Shown: one piece after another, positions 9,651 to 18,670 of the stretch | Layout of the letters: every line of letters begins with the position of its first letter | Numbering within the stretch: position 1 is the first letter of the stretch | From: Acidobacteriaceae bacterium | GTDB lineage: Bacteria; Acidobacteriota; Terriglobia; Terriglobales; Acidobacteriaceae | NCBI GenBank assembly: GCA_003132445.1 | Contig: PKXU01000065.1 | Location: forward strand, 51,248 to 100,003 | DNA length: 48,756 nt | Direction of reading: 5' to 3' | Position numbers and translations under genes: made by a program | Notes under the pieces: generated by a model | What the model was told of the DNA's origin: nothing | Database searches by the model: none | Seen by the model: the letters and a program-made list of their open reading frames with translations, nothing else

Positions 9651-12188
9651 CTAGCCGGCCTTGCATTCGGAATCTGTGCTCGCGCGGTCCGCCAACGCGC
9701 GACCGGCAGTTTTTCTGACAGTTTCCGGTAAAGGTTCCCGCCCCGTCAACTGCAAATATATTTTCTCAATGTCCGCAGCGACCTTCTGCCACTGATACTG
9801 CTCTTCGATTCGCTTCCTGGCTATCTTGGCCGCCGCCTGGCGAACCGCCGGATTTGCAATTAAGAAGCGCAGCCTTTCAGCCAGATCTGCCGCACTTCCG
9901 CGCCGAAACGTGAAGCCTGCGCCGTCCACCAACTCGCGGTTCTCCGGAACATCACTGGTCAGCACGCAGACGCCCGCCCCCATGGCATCCAGCAGCGCGA
10001 GCGACAAACCCTCCAAATCCGACGGCAGAACGAAGATCATCGCATTGGTGAGAAGTTCGTCCAGGGTTTCCCCCGAAACCCAATCGAGCATGCGGATACG
10101 GTCACTGGCGTGCTTTTTCAATTCCTGCGTGTATTCGTCGCAGTAACTGGACGCCCCCGCCATAATCAACTTCACCTCTGTGTCGATCTGTTCAAAAGCC
10201 TCGACCAGCAAATGGCAGCCCTTTTCCGGAGAAAATCTCCCCAGGAACAGAACATACTTCTGCGGTTGAAGTCCCCACTCAAGAATCTTTCTCGGCTGGG
10301 TTCGCTCACGCAGCAGGCCTCCGTTGGGCACATAGAACGTCTCAGTTCCGTGAATCTGGCGGTAACGTCGTTGCAGGGTCGGCGAGACGACCATCGTAGC
10401 ATTGGGAAATCGCCCCGAAGCTCGCTCTCCAAGTCGCAGCACTGCCGATGCGAATCTTCCCCATTTCTTTCGTTGCCAATCCAGTCCCTGAACAGTGACC
10501 GCGGTCTTTTTTCCAAACAATCGTGGCACAAACGAAAACAGCGCAGGCCCCAGCGTGTGATAGTGCACGACCTCATATTGCTGTGTCAGTGCATGCATGG
10601 TGCTGAGCAGAGTATGAATCAGAGTCTCCAGATGTTTCGATCGTATCGTGGGCTGCCTCACCAGCCGCATGCCGCCGTATTCAATCACCGCCGGCGTGAA
10701 GTGACTGCGGCAATACATGGTAACGTCGTGTCCCATCTCTGCCAGGCGTTTTCCTACCTCCTCGTAATAAGTCTCAATCCCGCTGTATTTCGAGATCACG
10801 CCTCGTCCTCCGATAAACGCTACTCGGAGCCGGCCCTCTGTTCGGGTCGAATCGGAAACAGGATTTTGTAGCTCAGAGGTTGCTCGCGGCGCTCGTCGCA
10901 CTAAGCCCTTGCTCGGGAGGCTCATTCGCGGGCTGCGCGGCATCTTTTGCGCCACCAATTTTTCGTACAGGTTCATCAGCTTTAAGTAATGCCCCTCGGG
11001 CGTGAAGCGCTGTCGAAGCATCTGCCAACCAGCACGTCCCATTTTTTCCGCTAACTTCGGCTTTGACCCTAGCGACTCGAGCGCCGCCGCCAGTTGATTC
11101 ACATTGCCACTTCGATAAAGTAATCCAGTCTCGCCCGGTTGAACCAGTTCGCGCCGCGATCCCAGATCCGACGCAACCACCGTTCGTCCCTCCGCATAGG
11201 ATTCAAGAATCGTTTTTCCCAGAGTCTCGTAAGCGCGCGAAGGCAAAACCGTAAACCGCGATTGGGCGATGAGCGCGTCCCGTTCCTCGCGCCCCACCTG
11301 TCCAATAAACTTCACATTCGATAATCGCAGAGAGTCTGCCAACCCTTGCAGCTCTGCACGCTGCGGTCCTTCGCCGGCAATGGTAAGGCGCATGTGGGCA
11401 ATCTTCTGCATTGACCGCAGCAGATCGTCCACGCCCTTCTCTGCCGACAGCCTTCCAAAGTAGAGGACGGGCGCGTCGGCCTGGTCGCGGTGCTCCTTCA
11501 GGTCACGTTCCTTCAAGTCATGCACCTTCTGAAAGTGAGGCAGCACAGCAAACTTTCCATCATCCCATCCGTGCTCTACGAACTTATCGCGCACAAATTC
11601 ACTTGGAGCTAGAAAGAGGTCCACGCACTCACGGTACGTCCCCAGCCAGCGGTGCACATAAGCCTCTGTGGTCAAAGCAATGCGCGCGCCTAGGCCGGGA
11701 TAACAGCTCGGCCTTAAGGTGAGAGCGTGCCAGAACGCGCCGCCCTTGCATGCTTCGCACGTCTGACCTTGCGCCACTAAGTTGTAGCTGGGGCACAGCA
11801 GCTTAAAGTCATTCAGGTGATACAAGACCGGAATTCTCTGCGCTTTCAGCTCCCACAGAACTGACGGCGACAAATGGTGGTAGATATTCCGCACATGGGC
11901 CACGTCCGGCCGGAACTCCTCGATCATGCTTCTGATCCGCCGCCGCGCATCCGTGGAATAAATGGCGTGGCCTACATTCCCAACGGTCCGCGTCCAGCCT
12001 GAGTTGGCCTTGAAGTCGATAAGCGGGACAAAGTGCTGATGGTAGCGAGTTGGCTCTCCTCGCGGATCGGCCATGGAAAACAGCGCCACCTCATGACCCT
12101 GCTCTCGCATCAGATCCATCAGTTCAAACAGATAGACCTCGGTCCCGCTGAAGCGGTAGTTATATTTGTTGATGTATAAAATTCTCAT
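9651..12188 (-). CDS. Two-domain protein with tandem GT4 glycosyltransferases
   Basis: An 845-residue protein with two complete GT-B, GT4-type glycosyltransferases in one chain. The first (about 1-400) begins ILYINKYNYRFSGTEVYLFEL, with donor-site segment FGRLSAEKGVDDLL and the E-x7-E region near TLGKTILESYAEG. A low-complexity basic linker (about 410-447) follows. The second (about 448-815) begins RVAFIGGRGVISKYSGIETY, resembling the DUF1972/rhamnosyltransferase type, and has LFLGRFSPEKGCHLLVEAF and EGLSLALLDAMGAG. Two consecutive sugar additions by one protein is the natural inference. The start overlaps the upstream GT4 gene by 29 bases. It is the last gene before the terminator. Sugar specificities are unknown; rhamnose is plausible for one domain given the adjacent rml genes. 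Confidence 0.85.
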   Translation of the reverse strand: MRILYINKYNYRFSGTEVYLFELMDLMREQGHEVALFSMADPRGEPTRYHQHFVPLIDFKANSGWTRTVGNVGHAIYSTDARRRIRSMIEEFRPDVAHVRNIYHHLSPSVLWELKAQRIPVLYHLNDFKLLCPSYNLVAQGQTCEACKGGAFWHALTLRPSCYPGLGARIALTTEAYVHRWLGTYRECVDLFLAPSEFVRDKFVEHGWDDGKFAVLPHFQKVHDLKERDLKEHRDQADAPVLYFGRLSAEKGVDDLLRSMQKIAHMRLTIAGEGPQRAELQGLADSLRLSNVKFIGQVGREERDALIAQSRFTVLPSRAYETLGKTILESYAEGRTVVASDLGSRRELVQPGETGLLYRSGNVNQLAAALESLGSKPKLAEKMGRAGWQMLRQRFTPEGHYLKLMNLYEKLVAQKMPRSPRMSLPSKGLVRRAPRATSELQNPVSDSTRTEGRLRVAFIGGRGVISKYSGIETYYEEVGKRLAEMGHDVTMYCRSHFTPAVIEYGGMRLVRQPTIRSKHLETLIHTLLSTMHALTQQYEVVHYHTLGPALFSFVPRLFGKKTAVTVQGLDWQRKKWGRFASAVLRLGERASGRFPNATMVVSPTLQRRYRQIHGTETFYVPNGGLLRERTQPRKILEWGLQPQKYVLFLGRFSPEKGCHLLVEAFEQIDTEVKLIMAGASSYCDEYTQELKKHASDRIRMLDWVSGETLDELLTNAMIFVLPSDLEGLSLALLDAMGAGVCVLTSDVPENRELVDGAGFTFRRGSAADLAERLRFLIANPAVRQAAAKIARKRIEEQYQWQKVAADIEKIYLQLTGREPLPETVRKTAGRALADRASTDSECKAG

Positions 12189-13449
12189 CGGGTAGATTCT
12201 CGGTCTGCGGGGCGATCCGCTGCAGCAGCAAGTCGCCGAACGACTCCAGATTCTTGCTGCGGTTGAAATTCTGGCGAACCTGCACTACGGCCGCCTGCCT
12301 CATTCGTTCCAGTTGCGTGGCTGCGGAACGGGTGTAGGGACTTAACTGAGCCGCTTCCGGGGCATGCATCAGCGAACGAATGAAAAGCAGTCGCGCCACA
12401 AAATCCTGCAAAGAGCCGGGCTCATAGAGAAACCCCGTTTTACCCGCAATTACCAGTTCAGGAATTCCAGTAATGGCCGGCGCCAGCACGATCCGCCCGC
12501 GAGCCATCGCCTCCATCAGGACCAGCGGAATACCTTCGCTGCGGCTTGTCAGCACCACTAAGTCGGCCCGGTCGTACCACGAATCCATGCATTCGCGGCT
12601 CACATGTCCCAGTAAAGAGACTCGCCCTTCCAGACCGTGCTCTTGAATGAGAGATTGCAGGGTGCGCCATTCGGGACCGTCGCCCACGATCAAACATTCG
12701 AAGCGCACGTTTCGCAGCTCGGCACAGGCGCGAATCAGGAATGCATGATCCTTCACCGCATGCAGACGCCCCACTGCAAGCAACGTGAAAGGATCGCCCT
12801 TGGACTTCAGTTCTGAGGCGCGCGCGGGCTTACACTCGGGTAGGTTCACTCCAAGCCGTGCCACCACTATTTTTTCTGCGTTTACTCTCGGATAATTCCG
12901 CAAAATAAAATACCGGTTATACTCGGATACCGTCCGGCACAGCGTAGAGTTCTGAAGCTTCACCTCCAGATACGTTCCGTGCAATAGCAGGTCCGAACCA
13001 TGAAGCGTCATACTGAATTCCACTCCCAGCAGCCGGCCCGCAACCATCGCAACCCATGATCCGAAATATCCGTGGTGAACATGTATGTGGTCGACTTCGG
13101 ATTCTTGCAGCAGCACCGCGTAATAAGCGCCCAAGGCGGTGTGCGCCAAGGCCTTTAACCGCGTCCCCGCCCTCTCGCTGCCGTGAAAAACGACCCGCTG
13201 TATCAGTAACGAGATCCGTCTCCATCGCCGCATACACAGTCCGATCGCGCGTAACATCACGGTGGCGCGAATGGGCCACAAAACGATGTCGGACGGGCAG
13301 TTCGTTCGGCCGGCCTTATCGTTCATAGGCTTCCGTATGCTGCCCGTAATCACGCGCACTCCGCGCCTCCGCAACTCCTCGACCTCTTCCACTACGTAAG
13401 GCTCGACTGCAGAGGGAAAAAGATTGGCCAGATAGGCGATCGTCAGCAT
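12160..13449 (-). CDS. GT4-family glycosyltransferase (exopolysaccharide)
   Basis: A 429-residue retaining GT-B glycosyltransferase. It starts MLTIAYLANLFPSAVEPYV, has an acceptor-side HIHVHHGYFGSWVA segment and HGSDLLLHGTY motif, and a C-terminal donor domain with LLAVGRLHAVKDHAFLIRA and SEGIPLVLMEAMARG (E-x7-E). The ATG at 13449 is chosen because it overlaps the stop of the polymerase gene by 7 bases; the frame is open further upstream but only inside that gene. It resembles colanic-acid/EPS glycosyltransferases (WcaL/EpsF-like). It acts presumably on the lipid-linked repeat unit at the cytoplasmic face. Sugar specificity cannot be read from the sequence. Confidence 0.87.
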   Translation of the reverse strand: MLTIAYLANLFPSAVEPYVVEEVEELRRRGVRVITGSIRKPMNDKAGRTNCPSDIVLWPIRATVMLRAIGLCMRRWRRISLLIQRVVFHGSERAGTRLKALAHTALGAYYAVLLQESEVDHIHVHHGYFGSWVAMVAGRLLGVEFSMTLHGSDLLLHGTYLEVKLQNSTLCRTVSEYNRYFILRNYPRVNAEKIVVARLGVNLPECKPARASELKSKGDPFTLLAVGRLHAVKDHAFLIRACAELRNVRFECLIVGDGPEWRTLQSLIQEHGLEGRVSLLGHVSRECMDSWYDRADLVVLTSRSEGIPLVLMEAMARGRIVLAPAITGIPELVIAGKTGFLYEPGSLQDFVARLLFIRSLMHAPEAAQLSPYTRSAATQLERMRQAAVVQVRQNFNRSKNLESFGDLLLQRIAPQTENLPDENFIHQQI

Positions 13450-14762
13450 TGCCGGGGAGTCTCCATCCTGCGGTGCTGTGCAGCCAACATTCCCGCCATC
13501 GTAAACAGCAATGCGTTCACGAACTGATAGCTCATCACCACCATTGCCGCGTTCACCCAGTACACCGCCAATAGAACCGGCCACATGCGGTGAAAATGCG
13601 AATCCAGGAATCCATTTTGCTCAGCCTTTGGAATCGCACCTCGACCGAGCCTCCACATCTCCACCATCAGCCATACATAGAGCGCCAAACCCACTACCCC
13701 AAGCTCCACCAGTACTTCCAGGTATGTGTTGTGCGGATACAGAACGCCTTCTTCGTATCCGGTGACATGTCGCGGCAACTCGGCCGGCATCTGGTGAAAG
13801 CCCCACCCGGTCAGTGGCCGTTCCAGAAACATGTCCCAGCCGCCCGAGTACACCGCGGCGCGATAGTCCACGGGCCCGCGTTCGCCCAGACGATCGCACA
13901 AGGCCGCACACAACTCGTGCGAGTTCAAAACTACAATCACTCCCCCTGCCGCCAGTAAAGCCAAACCGAGACAGGCCCAGCGCAGCGCACGGCCATGAGA
14001 AAGAAAAAGCATCACCACAACCGTCGCGGCGAACGACAGCCACACCGCTCGCGTCATCGTGGCCAGGATCGCAATGGGGACCGAAGCCAGCAGGACCGCT
14101 ATCTTTAGACCCCGCAAGCGCCCCCGCAGGTAGGCGTGCAGCGCCAGCGGTCCAAGAATATTTAGCGAAACGCCGTTAGCCACTGCCTGCAGAAGCGGCC
14201 CCCGCGCCCGATCGGCATGAAACCCAAGGCTCTCATCCAAAATGAAACGGGGAAAGATGAGCGAATGCGCGCCGGAAAGAAACGCGATCGCGGTAAAACT
14301 CAAATACGCCAGCACCATCAACGCAAACAACTCAAATTGCCGGAAGCGGTGTTCGTTCGTGAATACCAGTCCTGCCAGATGGAAGAGGACAAATGGAACA
14401 ATCAGCTTCGACGCCAGCAGATTCCACGTTTCCTTTTCGAACGGTTGACCGAGCACGCTTACCAGCGCCAGCACTGTGAGCCCCATCATCGGCCAGGTTA
14501 TGCGTTCCAAAACGAATACCCGCTGCCGCAGAACCATCGCCCGTCCCACCACTCCTGCCACAAGAAGCCCTAACGCCACACGGTCGATCTCGTAAAACGC
14601 AACGTCTGGATGCCGTAGCAGCATCGCCGTCAGCGCCGCTAAAAACAACAACGTCGGAACTGCCATCAGCAGCTGGAGGGGACTCAGCACGAGCTTCGCC
14701 ACCCAGACGGAGACATCTTCTCCGATCCCCGAACTTGCCGGACGTAGAGAGATCGCGCCCAT
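13443..14762 (-). CDS. O-antigen ligase/polymerase-like membrane protein (Wzy/WaaL)
   Basis: A 439-residue polytopic membrane protein with about 10-12 hydrophobic segments. The long loop and following helix contain the family motif GWGFHQMPAEL and, further on, PHNTYLEVLVELGVVGLALYV, the H-N-x-(Y/F)-L-(x)-E/G-L-G-x-x-G pattern typical of the O-antigen ligase/Wzy_C superfamily. In an exopolysaccharide operon with Wza, Wzc and WbaP homologues it is most likely the Wzy-like polymerase joining repeat units in the periplasm. Its stop and the start of the next gene overlap. No Wzx flippase is recognisable in the window. Confidence 0.82.
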   Translation of the reverse strand: MGAISLRPASSGIGEDVSVWVAKLVLSPLQLLMAVPTLLFLAALTAMLLRHPDVAFYEIDRVALGLLVAGVVGRAMVLRQRVFVLERITWPMMGLTVLALVSVLGQPFEKETWNLLASKLIVPFVLFHLAGLVFTNEHRFRQFELFALMVLAYLSFTAIAFLSGAHSLIFPRFILDESLGFHADRARGPLLQAVANGVSLNILGPLALHAYLRGRLRGLKIAVLLASVPIAILATMTRAVWLSFAATVVVMLFLSHGRALRWACLGLALLAAGGVIVVLNSHELCAALCDRLGERGPVDYRAAVYSGGWDMFLERPLTGWGFHQMPAELPRHVTGYEEGVLYPHNTYLEVLVELGVVGLALYVWLMVEMWRLGRGAIPKAEQNGFLDSHFHRMWPVLLAVYWVNAAMVVMSYQFVNALLFTMAGMLAAQHRRMETPRQC

Positions 14763-16360
14763 CAGTCCCCACTCCCCCGCGCCACAGCCAGGAAAGTTCT
14801 CAGGAGAATTCGCATGTCTGCCTTGACGCTCCAGGTCCGGATATACTCGCGGTCCAGTTCCATACCTCGCTGAAATGACGGATCACGCCGCGCCGACACC
14901 TGCCACAATCCAGTGATTCCAGGCGTCACATCGAGGCGGGCCAGATGCTCGATCTTGTAGGCGGCAACATCATCCAGAGGATGCGGCCGCGGCCCAACTA
15001 AACTCATGTCACCCTTTAAAACGTTCCCCAACTGGGGCAGTTCATCGAGGCTATAGCGGCGAAGGAAGCGTCCCAGCCGCGTAATCCTGGGATCGCTCGC
15101 TATCTTGAAAAAGGGCCCTGACCGCTGATTGTTTCCGCGCAAGCGGTCTTTCAACGCATCCGCATTCCTCACCATGGTGCGAAATTTATAGCAGCGGAAT
15201 AATCGGCCCTTCCGTCCGGCTCGTTGTGCACAATAGAAAACGTGTCCCGGCGAATCCAGCTTGATCAAAGTCGCGATCATTGCCAGCACAGGCGCCAGCA
15301 ACGCCAGGGCTAAGGTGGATCCGATCACGTCTACCGTTCTTTTTAAAACCAGTGCCGCCGACGGCAATCGCTCGGCATGCAGGCAAATCACCGGCAGATC
15401 CCCTACGCTTTCGAACTCTGCCGCAGGTTTGCATCCGAATAAATCGGGAACAATCTCCACATCCAGCCGCAAACGGCGCCCTTCGCGCAATACCTGCAAG
15501 GTCAATTCTCGGTCGCGCGGCGCGGCCAGAATCACCTCGTCCACAAATCCCGTACGCGCCAGCCTCGCCAGATCGTGCACTCGCCCGATCACCTGGTTAC
15601 TCAAGGGCCTCTGGTTATCCAGAAAACCGCTCACCGTTCGCCCTGCGTCCGGATGCTTCTCAATGTAAGCAGCGACCTGCCGCCCTACGCTGCCCGCTCC
15701 CACAATCAAAACGTTCCGCAGGTTCGTGCGATGGTTCTGTCTCGCGCTCTGCCATCGCCAGGTCCACAGGGAAGCGAAATGTAACAACCCCGCTCCGCAA
15801 AATAGAACGCTCGTGGGCCAGGGCGCACCCTGCAGACCATACGCGGCGCACAATAAAAGCGTAGCCCACAGAACCGATCGGGCGAGAATACGGGCCTGCC
15901 GTACCTGATCGAAATGTCCGGTATGGAGACCTTCGGCGTAACCCATCAGGGTGATTAGAACGGCGTGCAGCAACGCGATACCTAAAAGAGAAACGGGTGC
16001 TCCGGCTGCATAGCGAAAGAGACGCACACGGGGAAAGGACTCTCGCAGAGGCACCTCAAGCGCCCCGATCAGCAACCAATTCAGTGCCACCAGGGCGAAG
16101 TCGTTCGCCATGGAAAACACCCATCTTGATGCTGCCCGGCTATACAGTGGGCTGGGCAGAAGCAGCCTCAATGGGCTTTCGGGCGCGCTCACGCCAACCC
16201 CAGACACAATCGGCGATACTTTCTCCGACTCGAATGGCCGCGCCGGCCGCACCCGTTTCCTTTCCCCCGCACGGAATGGCGGAACTTCTCCCGGAATCAG
16301 CCGGGCCCAGTCAACCGCTTGCATTTTGTATTGCTCGGAATTAAGAAAAGGCAAAGACAC
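14762..16360 (-). CDS. Polyprenyl-phosphate sugar phosphotransferase (WbaP/WcaJ-like)
   Basis: A 532-residue initiating enzyme of exopolysaccharide synthesis that transfers a sugar-1-phosphate to undecaprenyl phosphate. The first half has four hydrophobic helices, then a Rossmann-like domain NVLIVGAGSVGRQVAAYIEK. The C-terminal bacterial sugar transferase domain starts near KRTVDVIGSTLALALL, with the reentrant helix, YKFRTM, the catalytic-type segment LRRYSLDELPQLGNVL, MSLVGPRP and PGITGLWQVSAR. All typical signatures are present. Its stop overlaps the polymerase start by one base (TGATG). About 290 bases separate it from the CpsD-like gene upstream stop-to-start, including a short AT-rich palindrome near 16375-16396. 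Confidence 0.92.
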   Translation of the reverse strand: MSLPFLNSEQYKMQAVDWARLIPGEVPPFRAGERKRVRPARPFESEKVSPIVSGVGVSAPESPLRLLLPSPLYSRAASRWVFSMANDFALVALNWLLIGALEVPLRESFPRVRLFRYAAGAPVSLLGIALLHAVLITLMGYAEGLHTGHFDQVRQARILARSVLWATLLLCAAYGLQGAPWPTSVLFCGAGLLHFASLWTWRWQSARQNHRTNLRNVLIVGAGSVGRQVAAYIEKHPDAGRTVSGFLDNQRPLSNQVIGRVHDLARLARTGFVDEVILAAPRDRELTLQVLREGRRLRLDVEIVPDLFGCKPAAEFESVGDLPVICLHAERLPSAALVLKRTVDVIGSTLALALLAPVLAMIATLIKLDSPGHVFYCAQRAGRKGRLFRCYKFRTMVRNADALKDRLRGNNQRSGPFFKIASDPRITRLGRFLRRYSLDELPQLGNVLKGDMSLVGPRPHPLDDVAAYKIEHLARLDVTPGITGLWQVSARRDPSFQRGMELDREYIRTWSVKADMRILLRTFLAVARGSGD

Positions 16361-16447
16361 TTCGACACCTTGTTCCGCACATTTAATTAAATGCGGACAC
16401 CTTTCTCGCTGACTTTTCCGTGTTTCAACCGGCAGGTGAAATCAAAT

Positions 16448-17158
16448 CTATAAACGCCTGTAAATCCGCTCTGGGATCGGGAAAACTCTGTCGCTCAATA
16501 CTGTTCCCAGCAAGCACGCCTGCTCCGCTTGCAGCTTTTCTTTAATTTTGCGTGCCGCCATCCGGCGCGTATGACGCGCCGACAAAACTAAAACGATTCC
16601 ATCCGCGAGTCGTGCTATCGACGTCGCCGCATTCGAGTCCGCTGCGGCTGGCCCAGCGATGATCGAATATTCAAACTCCGCGCGGATTTCGCCCAGATGT
16701 CTTTGCAGAAAGGTAGTCGTAACTTCGGTGCGGCCGTTTCCCGCCGGCGGCACCAGCCAGAGATTGCTTCCCACCCGAGTGGCTCGACGCCGCCTCGCAC
16801 TTGCATGATTGGAGCTCTGCTCCTTGATTTCCGCGGCATCCCACTGCATGTCCCCCAGCGCCTGCGGGTATTCTCCAACCAGGGCGACTCTTCCTGTCGT
16901 CTCCAACGCCAACGCTTCACCGACTCGCCAACAGAGATTCAGCACCTCCGTCTCCGACTCGGCCGCGCTGAATACTACTTGAGACACGGAGCGTTCGACG
17001 TTCGGGAAAAAAATCTTTCGCACCAATCCTCTAATCTGCTCTCGGGCAAAGTCTTCCGGATTCCAGCCTCCTTCTTGCCTTAGGCTCTGCGGAGCCGGAC
17101 GTACCGGTGCGGTGCTGGTCGCAACAAACATTGCGGGACTCATGACAGCTTCTCTCAT
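16448..17158 (-). CDS. CpsD/Wzc-type tyrosine-kinase-like ATPase, P-loop lost
   Basis: A 236-residue protein in the position of the BY-kinase/ParA-like ATPase domain that partners GumC/Wzz proteins. Core strands are recognisable: QVVFSAAESETEV where the Walker A should be, GRVALVGEYPQ, EYSIIAGPAAADSNAATSIARLADGIVLVLSARHTRR, and a final LLGTVLSDR segment. The normal G-x-x-GKT/S is replaced by SAAESETE, and the Walker A' Asp is also absent (VALVGEYP). ATP hydrolysis and autokinase activity are therefore unlikely. No tyrosine-rich tail is present. The ATG at 17158 overlaps the stop of the GumC-like frame as ATGA; the open frame upstream lies inside that gene. A structural or regulatory pseudo-ATPase is the best guess. 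Confidence 0.7.
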   Translation of the reverse strand: MREAVMSPAMFVATSTAPVRPAPQSLRQEGGWNPEDFAREQIRGLVRKIFFPNVERSVSQVVFSAAESETEVLNLCWRVGEALALETTGRVALVGEYPQALGDMQWDAAEIKEQSSNHASARRRRATRVGSNLWLVPPAGNGRTEVTTTFLQRHLGEIRAEFEYSIIAGPAAADSNAATSIARLADGIVLVLSARHTRRMAARKIKEKLQAEQACLLGTVLSDRVFPIPERIYRRL

Positions 17159-18654
17159 GATGGCAGCCTCCCTCGCGCCCTTCGCGGCAGCGATGCCAAA
17201 ACCGGCGAATTCAAATAAGCCACAACATCCTCGGGCGTGCGGAACGCTGGGTCCAGATAGTCCGCCGAAAAAGCCGAGCCCGTCCCAGCAACTCCCGCCG
17301 CTGCCAACCCGATCACCAGCACCGCCCAGGTTGACCATACCGGCAAGGCCGGAGCCACAGGCTGCTCGGCGATCACGACATTGACGATTCCACCCTCGTC
17401 CAACGCGTCGTCCATCCGCGCTTCTTCCTGCTTCTTCACATACAGAAGATAGTTGTCTTCCGCCGCCTTCTCTGAGCTGAGTAAGTCATCCTGCGTAATC
17501 GCGTCCTCGCCCAGTCGCCGCGCCAGCGTTTGGTACGCGTCCTGTTGCCCACCCGTTGCCGCCTCGCGCGCTTGCAGCCCTTTCAATTGCACTTGCATCT
17601 TCTGCAACTCTGACTTCGCCCATTCGTATTGCGCATCCTTATCCGTAGTTTCGTCCTTCACGGGTAGCGCGTTCTCACTTGTAATCATCGACTGTGCTTG
17701 CGCTATCTGCTGGTCGACTTCCTACACCAAGCGATGACCAGGTTCAAACTTCGTCAGCAATCCGGTTCGCTTCAGTTCCAGATCCAGCAAACTCGACTTT
17801 AAGGCCTTCATCAGTTCCGGATTGTCTGCCACGCGAACCTGCGTGGTGGTGCGCGCTGGCAACTTCTTCAACTGCGATTCCAGCTCCCAAACCCGCTGCT
17901 GAGTCTCCGTCAGATCGATCCGCGTTTGGCGATAGCTGGCGTCCATCTCGCTCCACTTCTGCAGGGCCAGATCACGTTGCTCCGCTGCCGCGATGGCCCC
18001 ATGTTGCGAAGTGAACAATGTCAGTTTTTCCTTCCACTCTTCCAGTTGCCGCCGCGACTCGGCCGTTTGTTGCTCGAAGAAGCGTTGCTCGCCCAGCGGA
18101 CGATGTACCTCCATATGCTTCTCCAAATACACTTTTTCGACCGTTTGCAGAACTTTCGCCGCAGTTTGCGGATCGTCTGCCGCATAGCTGACGGCAATCA
18201 AATTTGTTTTCTTCACGGATTCCACTTGCAATTTTTTGCCGAGTCGCCGCGCCAGCCGCTCCACTCGCTCTGGGTTTCCCTCATTCATGCGAAGAAAGTG
18301 AAACCAATCGCGCCCGCCAATTCCAGTTTCCTTCACCACCTTGCGCAGCACCTCGTCATCCCGCAACAGTTCCACCTCCGAATTCAATTCTTCTTCGGTG
18401 ATTACCATCCGCGTCAGATCCAGCGGAGCATTCTGCTCCGCGGTCACCGGAGCATTGGCCCTGCCTCGCCGCACCAGCACTTTCATGTTGGCTTCATATT
18501 TTGTCCCCGAGATGGCGTATAGAACCGCAAGTGCCAAAACAAAACCGGCAGTGCAGACGAAGACTTTCCTCCGGCGAAACAGCACCATGGCCAACTCCCG
18601 CAGGGTTGGCGGCGATGTCGACTCCCGCGCGCGCATTAAGTCTTCGTCTGCCAT
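17155..18654 (-). pseudogene. GumC/Wzc-family polysaccharide co-polymerase interrupted by in-frame TAG
   Basis: The Wzz/GumC chain-length protein spans a membrane helix near the N-terminus (KVFVCTAGFVLALAVLYAI), a long periplasmic coiled coil and a second membrane helix near the C-terminus (WAVLVIGLAAAGVAGTGSAF). Here the frame is continuous over about 499 codons except for one TAG at 17722-17724. The protein reads ...FEPGHRLV, stop, EVDQQIAQAQSMITS..., exactly where relatives have a glutamine, so a single CAG-to-TAG change explains it. The first piece is 310 residues; the second would need internal initiation at ATG 17688, for which no ribosome-binding site is seen. It may be a true loss, a sequencing error or suppression. 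Start at ATG 18654 follows an AAGGA site. Confidence 0.82.
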
Positions 18655-18670
18655 GCGAGCAAATCCTTTT

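Noticed and set aside
16375..16396. AT-rich palindrome between the WbaP-like and CpsD-like genes as a terminator
   Set aside because: No T-run and an asymmetric stem; it is more likely incidental.
17155..17688. C-terminal GumC piece as an independent gene
   Set aside because: It continues the upstream frame exactly, has no ribosome-binding site, and lacks the first membrane helix; it is the tail of the interrupted gene.
17722..17724. TAG as a recoded codon (pyrrolysine or programmed read-through)
   Set aside because: A simple Gln codon change explains it; no sequence around it suggests recoding and no pyrrolysine genes are in the window.
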